Positions 8,441 through 16,926 of a stretch of 64,000 bases of DNA are shown one piece after another. The notes beneath the pieces are model-generated. The model made no database searches. It was not told the DNA's origin and worked only from the letters and a program-made list of their open reading frames with translations. Source of the DNA: Nonomuraea basaltis (GTDB lineage: Bacteria; Actinomycetota; Actinomycetes; Streptosporangiales; Streptosporangiaceae); NCBI RefSeq assembly GCF_005893125.1, contig NZ_VCJS01000020.1, positions 40,396 through 104,395 of the forward strand. The letters are read 5' to 3'. The translations under genes were made by a program, and so were the position numbers. The stretch's first letter is position 1. Each line of letters opens with the position of its first letter.

Positions 8441-9223
8441 TCAGGGCAGCCAGCTGACCCGGCCGCGCAGGAACGCGTACCCGACGAAGGCGACGGTGTC
8501 GATGAGGGTGTGCGCCACCACCAGCGGCGTCGCCCGCCCCCACCGCTGGTACAGCCGCCCGAACACCACCCCCATCACCACATTCCCGGCGAACCCCCCG
8601 AACCCCTGATAGAGGTGGTACGACCCCCGCAGCAGTGACGACACTGCGACGGCCCGCCACGGTCCCCACCCGGCCTGCCCGAGGCGGTGCAGCAGGTATC
8701 CGGCGACCAGCACCTCCTCCAGCACGCCGTTCTGCGCCGCCGCGAGCACCAGCACCGGCACCTGCCACCACACCTCCGGCAGCGCCCCAGGGACGACCGT
8801 CAGGTTCACCCCTGAGGCCCAGACCGCGAGGTAGAACGCCAGCCCCGTGCCGCCGATCGCGGCCGCCAGCAGCGCCCCGCGCACCAGGTCGCGCCGCGGC
8901 TCGCGCAGGTCGGCGCCGATCGTCCGCACCGACTCCCCGGACCTCACCAGCAGGTACGCCACCAGCCCCACCGGCGCCACCGAGATCGCGATCTGGACGA
9001 GCTGCAGCGTCAGGTCCAGCCAGGGCCGTCCAGGGGCCATCGATCCGACGAGCACGGCCTGCTGGCTCTTCAGCTCCTTCGGCGCGGTGAGCGCCCCGAT
9101 CAGCCGCACGAACGCCACCAGGGCGCTGGCGCCGAGCGAGACCGACAGCACGACGAAGATCTCGGCCCGGATGAGCCCGGGCCCGAGCACCGGGACGGGT
9201 GCGGGAGGAGACTGTGCGCTCAT
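8441..9223 (-). CDS. CPBP-family intramembrane protein (Abi/CAAX protease-like)
   Basis: 260 aa with about seven to eight membrane segments. The CPBP glutamate pair is in NGVLEEVLVAGYLLHRL; the canonical EExxxRG reads EEVLVAG here, with Ala in the Arg position. The second motif has a His (RGSYHLYQG) and the third HTLIDTV. Family members are intramembrane metalloproteases or bacteriocin-immunity proteins; activity without the Arg is uncertain. ATG at 9223 is preceded by TACTCT (9230-9235) at 6 nt, suggesting leaderless translation. Confidence 0.82.
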   Translation of the reverse strand: MSAQSPPAPVPVLGPGLIRAEIFVVLSVSLGASALVAFVRLIGALTAPKELKSQQAVLVGSMAPGRPWLDLTLQLVQIAISVAPVGLVAYLLVRSGESVRTIGADLREPRRDLVRGALLAAAIGGTGLAFYLAVWASGVNLTVVPGALPEVWWQVPVLVLAAAQNGVLEEVLVAGYLLHRLGQAGWGPWRAVAVSSLLRGSYHLYQGFGGFAGNVVMGVVFGRLYQRWGRATPLVVAHTLIDTVAFVGYAFLRGRVSWLP

Positions 9224-9229
9224 GGGCGC

Positions 9230-9235
9230 AGAGTA
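9230..9235 (-). promoter_or_regulatory. Leaderless -10 hexamer (TACTCT)
   Basis: TANNNT hexamer 6 nt before the CPBP-family ATG. Confidence 0.45.
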
Positions 9236-9332
9236 GCCCCTACATGATCGGACCCGGATAAAGCCCCCCGTATCATCGCTCGGGCACCCGGAGAGCGTTG
9301 GGAGCCGGCTCCGGGTCTGCTAGGCAGGTCTC

Positions 9333-9689
9333 ATGACGCGAACAGACCCGTCCCCGCACGACGTGCCCACGGCGGCGCAGCTCGTGGCCGCCGTACGCGA
9401 CTTCCTCCAGACCGACGTGCTGCCGGCCGCCGAGGGCCGGGTGCGCTTCCACACCCGGGTCGCGATCAACGTGCTCGGCATGGTCGAGCGCGAGATCGAG
9501 CTGGGCCCCGCGCAGGCGGAGGAGCACGCCGCCCGGCTCGCCGGCCTGGGCGTGGCCGGCGACGCCGAGCTGGCCGCCGCCATTCGCGAGGGCCGGGTCC
9601 CCGACGACCACGCGCTCGTCACCGCCCTGGAGCAGGCCGTGCGCGCGAAGCTTGCGGTCGCCAACCCCGGCTACCTCGCGGAGGGGTGA
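9333..9689 (+). CDS. DUF6285 domain-containing protein
   Basis: 118 aa, all-helical and cytoplasmic. The stretch TAAQLVAAVRDFLQTDVLPA followed by RVRFHTRVAINVLGMVEREI is characteristic of DUF6285. This family is repeatedly found beside ACAD10-type phosphotransferase and acyl-CoA dehydrogenase genes, and that pair is present here at 6254-8400, though on the opposite strand and separated by the CPBP gene. The biochemical role of DUF6285 is not known to me. A perfect hairpin follows the stop. Confidence 0.8.
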   Translation: MTRTDPSPHDVPTAAQLVAAVRDFLQTDVLPAAEGRVRFHTRVAINVLGMVEREIELGPAQAEEHAARLAGLGVAGDAELAAAIREGRVPDDHALVTALEQAVRAKLAVANPGYLAEG

Positions 9690-9694
9690 CGGGC

Positions 9695-9731
9695 GCACGG
9701 CCCGCCCCAGTCTCAGGAGGGCGGGCCGTGC
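9695..9731. terminator. Bidirectional terminator hairpin, 12-bp stem
   Basis: GCACGGCCCGCC (9695-9706) pairs with GGCGGGCCGTGC (9720-9731). It lies between the converging DUF6285 and symporter genes. Confidence 0.8.
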
Positions 9732-9748
9732 GGGTCAGTGTGAACCGG

Positions 9749-11365
9749 TCAGGTCGAGCCGGTCAGGTCCAGGTCCTTGACCTTCGGGTCGCCCTCGTCG
9801 GCGAAGTAGTCGCCGCGCGAGGTCGCGTCCTCGCCGTCGGCCACCTTGGCCGCCCGGAACAGCAGCGTGCCCACTGCCGCCACCACCAGGTTGACGATCA
9901 GCGCCACGAACCCGACGTAGATCGTCATCTTGGTGTCGAACCCGAGGTTGGACAGGCTGAACGCCGACCCGCCGAAGTGCAGCTTCCCGGTTGCCGGTGG
10001 GCCGGGGACGGTGTACAGCATCCACATGCCCGCCGCCAGGCCGGCCGCCCAGCCCGCGATCAGGCCGCCCCGGTGGAACCAGCGCGTGTACAGGCCGAGC
10101 GCCACCGAGGGCAGCGTCTGCAGGATGAGCACGCCGCCGATGAGCTGCAGGTCGATGGCGAACTGCAGGTCGAGCAGGAGGATGCACAGCACCGCGCCGA
10201 CCTTGACCACGAGCGAGACCAGCTTGGAGACCTTGGCCTCCTGGGCGTCCGTGGCGTGCTTGTTGAGGTACTCGCGGTAGATGTTGCGGGTGAACAGGTT
10301 CGCCGCCGCGATCGACATGATCGCCGCCGGGACCAGAGCGCCGATGCCGATCGCCGCGTAGGCCACGCCCGCGAACCAGTCGGGGAACATCTGGTCGAAC
10401 AGCTGCGGCACGATCGTGTTGTTGTCCCCGGTCTTGCCGTCCGGGTTCATGACCGGCTTGGTGCCGGCCGCGATCGCCATGTAGCCGAGCAGCGCGATCA
10501 GGCCGAGCAGGAGGCTGTAGGCGGGCAGCGCCGACATGTTGCGCTTGATCACGTTGCGGTTCTTGGAGGCCAGCACGCCGGTGAGGCTGTGCGGGTAGAG
10601 GAACAGCGCGAGCGCCGAGCCGAAGGCCAGGCTGATGTACTGCAGCTGGTTGGCGGCGTTGAGGGTGATCCCGTCGCCGGGCGGGGCGGAGGCGTCGAAC
10701 TTGGCCTTCGCCGCGTCGAAGATCGACCCCCAGCCGCCCAGCTTGGCCGGGATGTAGATGACCGCCGCCAGGATCACGATGTAGATCAGCGTGTCCTTGA
10801 CGAACGCGATCAGCGCGGGAGCGCGCAGGCCCGACTGGTAGGTGTAGGCCGCCAGGATCGCGAACGCGATGATGATCGGCAGGTGCCCGGTGACGCCCAT
10901 CGACTTCAGCACGGCCTCGATGCCGACCAGCTGCAGCGCGATGTACGGCATGGTCGCCACCAGCCCGGTGATCGCCACCACCAGCGCCAGCGTGGGCGAC
11001 CCGAAGCGGGCCCGCACGAAGTCGGCGGGCGTGACGAACCCGTGCACGTGCGACACCGACCACATCCTGGCCAGGATCAGGAACACCAGCGGATAGATGA
11101 TCACGGTGTACGGCACGGCGAAGAAGCCCATGGCTCCCGCGCCGAACACCAGCGCGGGCACCGCGACGAACGTGTACGCGGTGTACAGGTCGCCGCCCAC
11201 CAGGAACCAGGTGATCCAGGAGCCGAAGTTCCGGCCGCCCAGACCCCACTCGTTCAGGCTTTCGATGTTGTCGGGCCGCCGCCAGCGAGCCGCCACGAAG
11301 CCCATGCCGCTGACGATCAGGAACAGGACGGAGAAGACGACCAGCTCGGTCGTGTGCTGGCTCAT
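9749..11365 (-). CDS. Sodium:solute symporter, MctP-like monocarboxylate uptake
   Basis: 538 aa, SSS family, with about 13 membrane segments. Recognisable parts are the early LNEWGLGGRNFGSW loop, GFVTPADFVRARFGS and IGIGALVPAAIMSIAAANLFTRN, which contains the sodium-site region. Members with this architecture and a DUF3311 partner import monocarboxylates such as acetate, pyruvate or propionate with Na+. The start ATG at 11365 overlaps the DUF3311 stop by 4 bp. Specific substrate is inferred from the family. Confidence 0.88.
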   Translation of the reverse strand: MSQHTTELVVFSVLFLIVSGMGFVAARWRRPDNIESLNEWGLGGRNFGSWITWFLVGGDLYTAYTFVAVPALVFGAGAMGFFAVPYTVIIYPLVFLILARMWSVSHVHGFVTPADFVRARFGSPTLALVVAITGLVATMPYIALQLVGIEAVLKSMGVTGHLPIIIAFAILAAYTYQSGLRAPALIAFVKDTLIYIVILAAVIYIPAKLGGWGSIFDAAKAKFDASAPPGDGITLNAANQLQYISLAFGSALALFLYPHSLTGVLASKNRNVIKRNMSALPAYSLLLGLIALLGYMAIAAGTKPVMNPDGKTGDNNTIVPQLFDQMFPDWFAGVAYAAIGIGALVPAAIMSIAAANLFTRNIYREYLNKHATDAQEAKVSKLVSLVVKVGAVLCILLLDLQFAIDLQLIGGVLILQTLPSVALGLYTRWFHRGGLIAGWAAGLAAGMWMLYTVPGPPATGKLHFGGSAFSLSNLGFDTKMTIYVGFVALIVNLVVAAVGTLLFRAAKVADGEDATSRGDYFADEGDPKVKDLDLTGST

Positions 11366-11571
11366 TTCGTCATCCTGTAGACGATGGTCGTGGACACGAC
11401 GCCGACCCCGATGAAGGCCAGCTGCAGCCAGTAGAAGAGCGGGAAGCCGAACAGGCGGGGCTCGTCGGCGTTGAACAGGAACGTCAGCAGGGGCAGCACG
11501 ATCGGCAGGACCAGCAGCCAGTTCCACGGGCTGCGGTCGGTGCGTGGCTGTCCGGGTTCCCCGGTGGACAT
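11362..11571 (-). CDS. DUF3311 small membrane protein
   Basis: 69 aa with two membrane segments (WNWLLVLPIVLPLLTFLFN and a second near residues 42-64). The RLFGFPLFYWLQL stretch is typical of DUF3311, a small subunit nearly always encoded just ahead of SSS-family carboxylate symporters, as here with a 4-bp overlap. It is likely an accessory subunit. The 250-bp region upstream is AT-rich for this genome and should hold the promoter. Confidence 0.88.
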   Translation of the reverse strand: MSTGEPGQPRTDRSPWNWLLVLPIVLPLLTFLFNADEPRLFGFPLFYWLQLAFIGVGVVSTTIVYRMTK

Positions 11572-11590
11572 CGACCCTCCGATGCATGGA

Positions 11591-11618
11591 TCAGGAGCCC
11601 GCGGTGACCGGCTCCTGA
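11591..11618. promoter_or_regulatory. Inverted repeat upstream of the DUF3311-symporter operon
   Basis: TCAGGAGCC (11591-11599) and GGCTCCTGA (11610-11618) form a perfect 9-bp stem with a 10-nt loop, 20 bp upstream of the DUF3311 start. It could be an mRNA leader hairpin or an operator. Confidence 0.45.
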
Positions 11619-11824
11619 CAGGTAGTCAATGGAGGGAGAGTAGCTTTACGGGGGTATTAATCCCAATTACCGTTATGTTACGTTTTGGCCTAAATGTCGA
11701 GATGACTTCTCAGCCTGTGGGACAAGCAGGCACGACCTCGCAGGTCCCGCCCTCGCACCTTAGTTACCGGGACGTAGCCGGGAGATCGCCGATCGCCGAA
11801 TGGTCGGTTAAACGCGCCGAACGG

Positions 11825-12382
11825 TCAGCTCGCCGGTGAGGTCCTGTCGGCCGCCGTCTTCGGCTCGTGCCGCACGTCGCCGGGCCGCCCGACCCGGCGC
11901 GTCCACGCGGCGAACTCGACCAGCACGCCGTCGGGGTCCTTGAAGTAGATGGACCGGACGAACACGCCGTCGTGCATCTCGGGCGCCACGCCGAATTCGC
12001 TGTCGTCGTGGTTGAGCAGCACGCCCACGTCGATGCCCTTGGCGACGAGCCGGTCGCGGTACTCCTCGATCTTCTCCGGCGGCACGTCGAAGGCGATGTG
12101 GTTCATCGAGCCGACAGCCGACAGCAACTCGCCCCGGTCGGGCAGGTTGCGCGGCGCCGACACGCCGGGCACGCCGTCGGGCGCGTCGGGGAACCAGAAG
12201 AAGGCCAGCGCGTTGCCGCCGCCGCAGTCGAAGAAGAAGTGCTGGCCCCAGCCCATGGGCAGCTCGATCGTCTTGATCAGCGGCATGCCCAGCACGCCGG
12301 AGTAGAAGTCGACCGTCTGCTTCATGTCGGAGCAGACCAGCGCGACGTGGTTGACCCCGCGGAGCTCGAATTCGCTGTTCAT
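11825..12382 (-). CDS. VOC family protein (glyoxalase/dioxygenase fold)
   Basis: 185 aa. Metal-ligand motifs of the vicinal-oxygen-chelate fold are visible: GVNHVALVCSDM (His near residue 11), HIAFDVP (His near 95) and DPDGVLVEFAAW (final Glu near 156). The substrate cannot be fixed; members include glyoxalases, fosfomycin and bleomycin resistance proteins and extradiol dioxygenases. It is divergent from an SDR gene with a 78-bp shared promoter region containing an AT-rich segment, so the two may be co-regulated. Confidence 0.85.
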   Translation of the reverse strand: MNSEFELRGVNHVALVCSDMKQTVDFYSGVLGMPLIKTIELPMGWGQHFFFDCGGGNALAFFWFPDAPDGVPGVSAPRNLPDRGELLSAVGSMNHIAFDVPPEKIEEYRDRLVAKGIDVGVLLNHDDSEFGVAPEMHDGVFVRSIYFKDPDGVLVEFAAWTRRVGRPGDVRHEPKTAADRTSPAS

Positions 12383-12460
12383 GGTAACTCCCTACTTATC
12401 ACAGGGTTTTGGTGAAAAACATGACATGAGGTGTCCTCTTTTCCGGGGACGATCGGTCCC

Positions 12461-13351
12461 ATGATTGCTTTGGTGGCGGGGGCGACCCGCGGCACGGGAC
12501 GGGGAATCGCGGTCGCGCTGGGCGCGGCCGGCGCGACGGTCTATTGCACGGGCAGGAGCACGCGCGAGCGGCGGTCGGAGATGAACCGGCCGGAGACCAT
12601 CGAGGAGACGGCGGAGCTGGTCACGGCGGCCGGCGGCACGGGCATCGCCGTCCAGGTCGACCACCTGGCGCCCGAGGAGGTGGAGGCGCTGGCCGGGCGT
12701 GTGGACAAGGAGCAGGGCCGGCTCGACGTGCTGGTCAACGACGTGTGGGGGAGCGACCACCTCTGGGAGTGGAGCACCCCCGTGTGGAAGCACGACATGG
12801 ACAAGGGGTTCCGGCTGCTCAGGCTGGCCATCGACACCCACATCATCAGCAGCCGGTACCTGCTGCCGTTGCTCATCAGGAACGAGGGCGGGCTGGTCGT
12901 GGAGGTCACCGACGGCACCTGGGGGTTCAACGAGACCCGCTACCGGGAGAACGTCTACTACGACCTGGCGAAGATGTCGGTGAACCGGCTGGCGTTCGCC
13001 TGGTCCAACGAGGTGCGCCCGCACGGCGGGACGGCGGTGGCGATCACGCCGGGGTTCCTGCGCTCGGAGGCGATGCTGGACAACTTCGGCGTCACCGAGG
13101 ACAACTGGCGCGAGGCGAAGGTGGACAGCGCCTGGCAGGTCTCCGAGACGCCCGCCTACGTCGGCCGCGGCGTGGCCGCGATCGCCACTGACCCGGACAA
13201 GCGGCGCTGGTCGGGTAAGTCGGTGGAGAGCGGCGAGCTGGCCGAGGCGTACGGCCTCACGGACGTGGACGGCAGCCGCCCGCAGGTGTGGCGCTACATC
13301 ACCGAGGTGGTCGAGACCGGCAAGGAGGCCGACCCCGCCGACTACCGATGA
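12461..13351 (+). CDS. SDR family oxidoreductase
   Basis: 296 aa, NAD(P)-dependent. The dinucleotide-binding loop is GATRGTGRG (about residues 7-15), with NDVWGSD where classical SDRs have NNAG, and YDLAK supplies the catalytic Tyr and Lys. The position of the usual catalytic Ser reads VEVTDGTWG, with no obvious Ser, a feature of divergent SDRs. The frame is open to 12431 but ATG at 12461 begins the beta-strand of the Rossmann fold (MIALVAGATRGTGRG). Substrate unknown. Confidence 0.85.
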   Translation: MIALVAGATRGTGRGIAVALGAAGATVYCTGRSTRERRSEMNRPETIEETAELVTAAGGTGIAVQVDHLAPEEVEALAGRVDKEQGRLDVLVNDVWGSDHLWEWSTPVWKHDMDKGFRLLRLAIDTHIISSRYLLPLLIRNEGGLVVEVTDGTWGFNETRYRENVYYDLAKMSVNRLAFAWSNEVRPHGGTAVAITPGFLRSEAMLDNFGVTEDNWREAKVDSAWQVSETPAYVGRGVAAIATDPDKRRWSGKSVESGELAEAYGLTDVDGSRPQVWRYITEVVETGKEADPADYR

Positions 13352-13372
13352 CCGTCGTAGGTGCGGACACCG

Positions 13373-14341
13373 CTACCTGCGGTGGTCCGCTGGACGCGGC
13401 CCACCGTAGAGGGCGGACATGCGGGTGGCGGCCTCGGCGGCCATCGCCCGCAGGTCCGGCGGATCCAGCACCTCCGCCTCCGGCCCGAACCGCAGCACCT
13501 GCGAGTACGCCACCTCCAGCGACTCCACGGCCAGCCGCACGGTCCCGTCCGGCCGCAGCGAGGCGAGCGCGTCGTCGACCGCGGCCGGGTCGGCGATGTG
13601 CCGCAGCATGCGGACCCCGCGCTCGCTGAGCCGCAGCGTGACCACGTCGCGCAGCAGCGAGCGGGTGAACTGCGCCGATCGCTCCACCCAGAACGCGGCC
13701 AGGTCGAAGTCCGCGTCCCGGTCGAAGGGCTCGGGTAGCACGGTGATCTCGCCGAACCGGTGCACCCGGAAGATCAGGAACCGCGTCCCGAGCCGCGCGG
13801 CCAGGTACCAGGCGCCTGCCTTCAGCACCAGCCCGTACGGCTCCAGCGCCCGCACGTTGCCCTTGTACTCCGCGCGCACCCGGCGGTCGCTCCACACCGC
13901 CCGGGCCAGCGGCGCGAGCGCGGGGGGCGGCGGGTCGCCGCCGGCGAACCAGCCCGGCGCGTCCAGATGGAAGCGCTGGGCCGCGGTCGCCGGCGCGTCC
14001 CGCAGGGCGGGGGACAGCGCGGCGGCCGCCTTCAGCCGGGCCGTCGCCGCCACGTCCTGCAGCCCCATCTCGCGCAGCGCGGCGGGCACGCCCGACAGGA
14101 ACAGGGCCTCGGCCTCGGCCCGGTCCAGCCCGGTCAGCCGGGTCCGGTAGCCGTCGAGCAGCCGGTAGCCGCCGCCCCGCCCGCGGTCGGAGTACACCGG
14201 CACACCGGCCTCCGAGAGCGCCAGCACGTCGCGGTGCACGGTGCGCTCGGAGACCTCCAGCTCCTTGGCCAGCTCCGCCGCCGTCATCCCGCCCCGGCCC
14301 TGCAGGAGCAGGACCAGCGACATCAACCTCGAGGCGCGCAC
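13373..14341 (-). CDS. WYL-domain transcriptional regulator (DeoR-type HTH)
   Basis: 322 aa. A DeoR-like winged helix (LAKELEVSERTVHRDVLAL, about residues 21-40) is followed by a WYL domain with the signature AWYLAARLGTRFLIFRV, and a WCX-type C-terminal extension. WYL domains sense nucleotides or DNA and many family members control DNA-damage or defence genes. The frame is open well upstream, but GTG at 14341 gives the family-typical start VRASRLMSLVLLLQ. This overlaps the end of the CocE-type hydrolase gene by 19 bp, so the regulator is probably co-expressed with it. Confidence 0.85.
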   Translation of the reverse strand: MRASRLMSLVLLLQGRGGMTAAELAKELEVSERTVHRDVLALSEAGVPVYSDRGRGGGYRLLDGYRTRLTGLDRAEAEALFLSGVPAALREMGLQDVAATARLKAAAALSPALRDAPATAAQRFHLDAPGWFAGGDPPPPALAPLARAVWSDRRVRAEYKGNVRALEPYGLVLKAGAWYLAARLGTRFLIFRVHRFGEITVLPEPFDRDADFDLAAFWVERSAQFTRSLLRDVVTLRLSERGVRMLRHIADPAAVDDALASLRPDGTVRLAVESLEVAYSQVLRFGPEAEVLDPPDLRAMAAEAATRMSALYGGPRPADHRR

Positions 14342-15900
14342 AGCGGCAGCACCACGGCGGAGGGGCGGTCGGGGGAGTGGAACACCTCGACGTCGTTGGG
14401 CACCATCGGGCCGCCCGCGCCGAGTGGATCGCCGGTGCCCGGGTTGCGGGCGATCGTCGGGTACGCCCCGGCCGCCACGTGCACCCGGATCCGGTGGTCG
14501 CGCCGGAACCGGTGCGCGATCGGCCACAGGTCGACCTCCACCCGCCGGACATCGCCGGCGGAGGGTCCGAGGCGGCGCACACCCTCGCACACGTTGAACG
14601 ACCGCCCGTCCGGCCACACGTCGCACACGCGCACCACTACGTCAACGTATGGGGTGCTGGAGCGCACGAACAGCTCCGCGCGTACCGGGCCGATCATCTC
14701 CACGTCCGACTCCAGCGCGGGCGAGCTGTAGACCAGCACGTCGCGGCGCTGCTCCAGCCGCCGCTGGTCGCGCGGCCGGGAATCGCCCAGCAGCACCGGG
14801 CCGCCGATCACCGGCGTCGGATGATCGGGATGGTAGCGGAACCGGTCGGGCCCGGCCGCGCGCGGCCCGTCCACACCCAGCCCGAACCCGTGCTGCAGGT
14901 GCCAGCGCTGCTCCCGCGTGCCCGGCACCGGCCAGTCGGGGTAGTCGCGCCACTCCTCGGCCCCCGTCACGTAGATCCGCACGGGGTCGGGCCGCAGCCG
15001 GGACATGTCGCCCATCAGGTGCGCGCGGAACCACGCCGACGCCTCGATCATTGTGGGCCGGGCGTGCCGCGTGTCGATGTGGTACCAGGGCCCGATCGTC
15101 AGGTACGGGCGCCGGCCCGCCGCCCGCAGTGCCGCGTAGTCCTTGAGCTGCCACGGCAGGAACACGTCGTACCAGCCGCCGAGCATCGTGACGGCCGCGT
15201 CCACCTCGCCGACCTTCGGGGAGAAGTCACGCTTGTCCCAGTACGGCACGGCCGGGTCGGCGTGGTGCGTCACCAGATCCTGGAAGAACCGCAGCGACCG
15301 GCCCGCCGAGGCCAGGTCCAGCTCCGCCACGGGACGGCCCGACAGGACCGCCCTGCGGGTGAGCCGGGGCGCGGTCAGCACCGACGCGCCGCCGAACCGG
15401 CGCGACATGCCGTCGGTGAGCGTGGTCCAGCTCAGCGCCGACTCCAGCGCGAACGCGCCGCCCACGTACGCGGCGTCCCTGAACTGGGACGCGGTGATCT
15501 GCGTGGCCATGGCCTTCAGGTCGGGCCCGGCGTAGGGCGCGATCGCCCACTGCGTGTAGCCGAGGTAGGAGGGGCCGAACATCGCGAACGAGCCGCCGTA
15601 CCAGGGCTGCTCGCGCAGCCAGGCGACGGTGGCCAGGCCGTCGTCGTGCTCGTCGCCGAGCGGGTCGAGCAGACCGCCCGAGCCGAAGCCGCCCCGGCAG
15701 CTCTGGATCACGACGTGGAAGCCCTGCCGGGCGAAGCCTCGTCCGGAGAACAGGCCGAACAGGCCGCGCCGGCCGTAGGGGGAGCGCATCAGGATGACGG
15801 GGGCCGGCCCGCCTCCGGCCGGAGCGTAATGGTCGGCCAGCAGCGTCACGCCGTCGGGCATCGGCACTGGAAGATCACGCTGGAGCCGTACGCGTTTCAT
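14323..15900 (-). CDS. CocE/NonD-family hydrolase (X-Pro dipeptidyl-peptidase fold)
   Basis: 525 aa, alpha/beta hydrolase with the CocE cap and a C-terminal jelly-roll domain. The nucleophile is in FGPSYLGYTQW (G-x-S-Y-x-G, near residue 110). The preceding QSCRGGFGSGG loop and the later GGWYDVFLPWQL segment, which carries an acid residue, are family-typical. Enzymes of this type hydrolyse esters or acyl amides. No signal peptide is seen, so it is probably cytoplasmic. It overlaps the downstream WYL regulator gene by 19 bp. Confidence 0.87.
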   Translation of the reverse strand: MKRVRLQRDLPVPMPDGVTLLADHYAPAGGGPAPVILMRSPYGRRGLFGLFSGRGFARQGFHVVIQSCRGGFGSGGLLDPLGDEHDDGLATVAWLREQPWYGGSFAMFGPSYLGYTQWAIAPYAGPDLKAMATQITASQFRDAAYVGGAFALESALSWTTLTDGMSRRFGGASVLTAPRLTRRAVLSGRPVAELDLASAGRSLRFFQDLVTHHADPAVPYWDKRDFSPKVGEVDAAVTMLGGWYDVFLPWQLKDYAALRAAGRRPYLTIGPWYHIDTRHARPTMIEASAWFRAHLMGDMSRLRPDPVRIYVTGAEEWRDYPDWPVPGTREQRWHLQHGFGLGVDGPRAAGPDRFRYHPDHPTPVIGGPVLLGDSRPRDQRRLEQRRDVLVYSSPALESDVEMIGPVRAELFVRSSTPYVDVVVRVCDVWPDGRSFNVCEGVRRLGPSAGDVRRVEVDLWPIAHRFRRDHRIRVHVAAGAYPTIARNPGTGDPLGAGGPMVPNDVEVFHSPDRPSAVVLPLCAPRG

Positions 15901-15901
15901 G

Positions 15902-15913
15902 TACTAACCAGTA
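15902..15913. promoter_or_regulatory. Short inverted repeat before the CocE-type gene
   Basis: TACTAACCAGTA (arms TACT/AGTA) begins 1 bp from the ATG at 15900, in the position of a repressor site. Weak evidence. Confidence 0.25.
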
Positions 15914-15957
15914 ACAGATGCCGCCCGGGGTGCGGTAGCCCGGGGGCACGCGTAAAA

Positions 15958-16821
15958 CTACCCGTCCAGCTGGACGGCGATGTCGCTCACCTGGCGGCCG
16001 GAGGGGAACGTTCCAACCAGGTCGGCCATGCCCGTCAGCGCGTTCACCGTGTAGAAGCGGTAGGCGCCTCTGACCTTGAGCGCGGCGTACGGGGTGTTGG
16101 CCACCGTCACGCCGTTGCGCAGCCGGCTGTAGACGTCGAACCCGGCGTCGGTGGCGGCGTCCACGCCGAGCTTGCCGGTGGGGGCCAGGTTGCCGGCGTT
16201 GGCGGGGGACTGCACGGACACCTGGTCGCCCGTGGTGTCCAGGTCGAACAGGGTCGTCGCGGTGGCCGCGTCCAGGTCGTTGTTGGTGTACCCGGCGGCG
16301 GTCACGCCGGTCGCGGTCGTGCCGGCCGTGGCGGGGGGCACGGGCGGGTTGGTGAGCGTGCCGTCGGCGGCGGTCGTGCCCCGGGGCGGGGCGCCGTTCG
16401 GGTCGTCCAGGTTGTGCCGCAGGTTCTGGCCGGTGTCGCTGATCACGCGCAGCCGGTTGGCGGCCGGGTTGAAGTCGACGCCGAAGGTCGCGCCCCTGAG
16501 CGCGACGCTGAGCTGCGACACCTTGGTGGCCTTCGCGCGGTTGTCCAGCGTGTAGATGCCGCCCTTGTCGCCGACGGCGTACAGCTTGCGGTTCTGCACC
16601 CGGTAGTCGATGCCGACGACCTTCCTGTCGCCCTTGAGGCCGCTGATCCTGCCGGCCCGGTCGACGTTGCCTGGGGTGTCCGCCCGGAAGGCCACCAGAT
16701 CGCCGGCGGTCGTCAGGCCGGCCACGAGCGGGCCGGCGTTGCGGGACTGTGCCTGCGCGGGCGAGGCCAGGACCGCGCCCGCGCCGAGCACGACGACGGC
16801 GAGCGCCAGTTGCTTACGCAT
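15958..16821 (-). CDS. Secreted DUF4394 domain-containing protein
   Basis: 287 aa. A signal peptide (MRKQLALAVVVLGAGAVLA, cleavage near PAQAQS) is followed by a beta-propeller-like DUF4394 domain with repeated LVAFRADTPG, LYAVGDKGGIYTL and FGVDFNPAANRLRVISD strands. DUF4394 proteins are extracellular and lack a known activity. GGAG lies 6-8 nt before the ATG. It sits downstream of the subtilisin gene on the same strand but beyond a strong hairpin (16887-16916), so is likely transcribed separately. Confidence 0.85.
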   Translation of the reverse strand: MRKQLALAVVVLGAGAVLASPAQAQSRNAGPLVAGLTTAGDLVAFRADTPGNVDRAGRISGLKGDRKVVGIDYRVQNRKLYAVGDKGGIYTLDNRAKATKVSQLSVALRGATFGVDFNPAANRLRVISDTGQNLRHNLDDPNGAPPRGTTAADGTLTNPPVPPATAGTTATGVTAAGYTNNDLDAATATTLFDLDTTGDQVSVQSPANAGNLAPTGKLGVDAATDAGFDVYSRLRNGVTVANTPYAALKVRGAYRFYTVNALTGMADLVGTFPSGRQVSDIAVQLDG

Positions 16822-16886
16822 GGAGAACTCCTTATGTGGGTGTTGCTCTTGCCCCTTTCTTCGCTGATCGGGCCCTTTCGGATGAG

Positions 16887-16916
16887 GGCCCGCCCCGCGC
16901 GGCGGCGGGGCGGGCC
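16887..16916. terminator. Terminator hairpin after the subtilisin gene
   Basis: GGCCCGCCCCGC (16887-16898) pairs perfectly with GCGGGGCGGGCC (16905-16916), 6-nt loop, 10 bp beyond the protease stop at 16927. Confidence 0.78.
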
Positions 16917-16926
16917 GGAGAATGGG

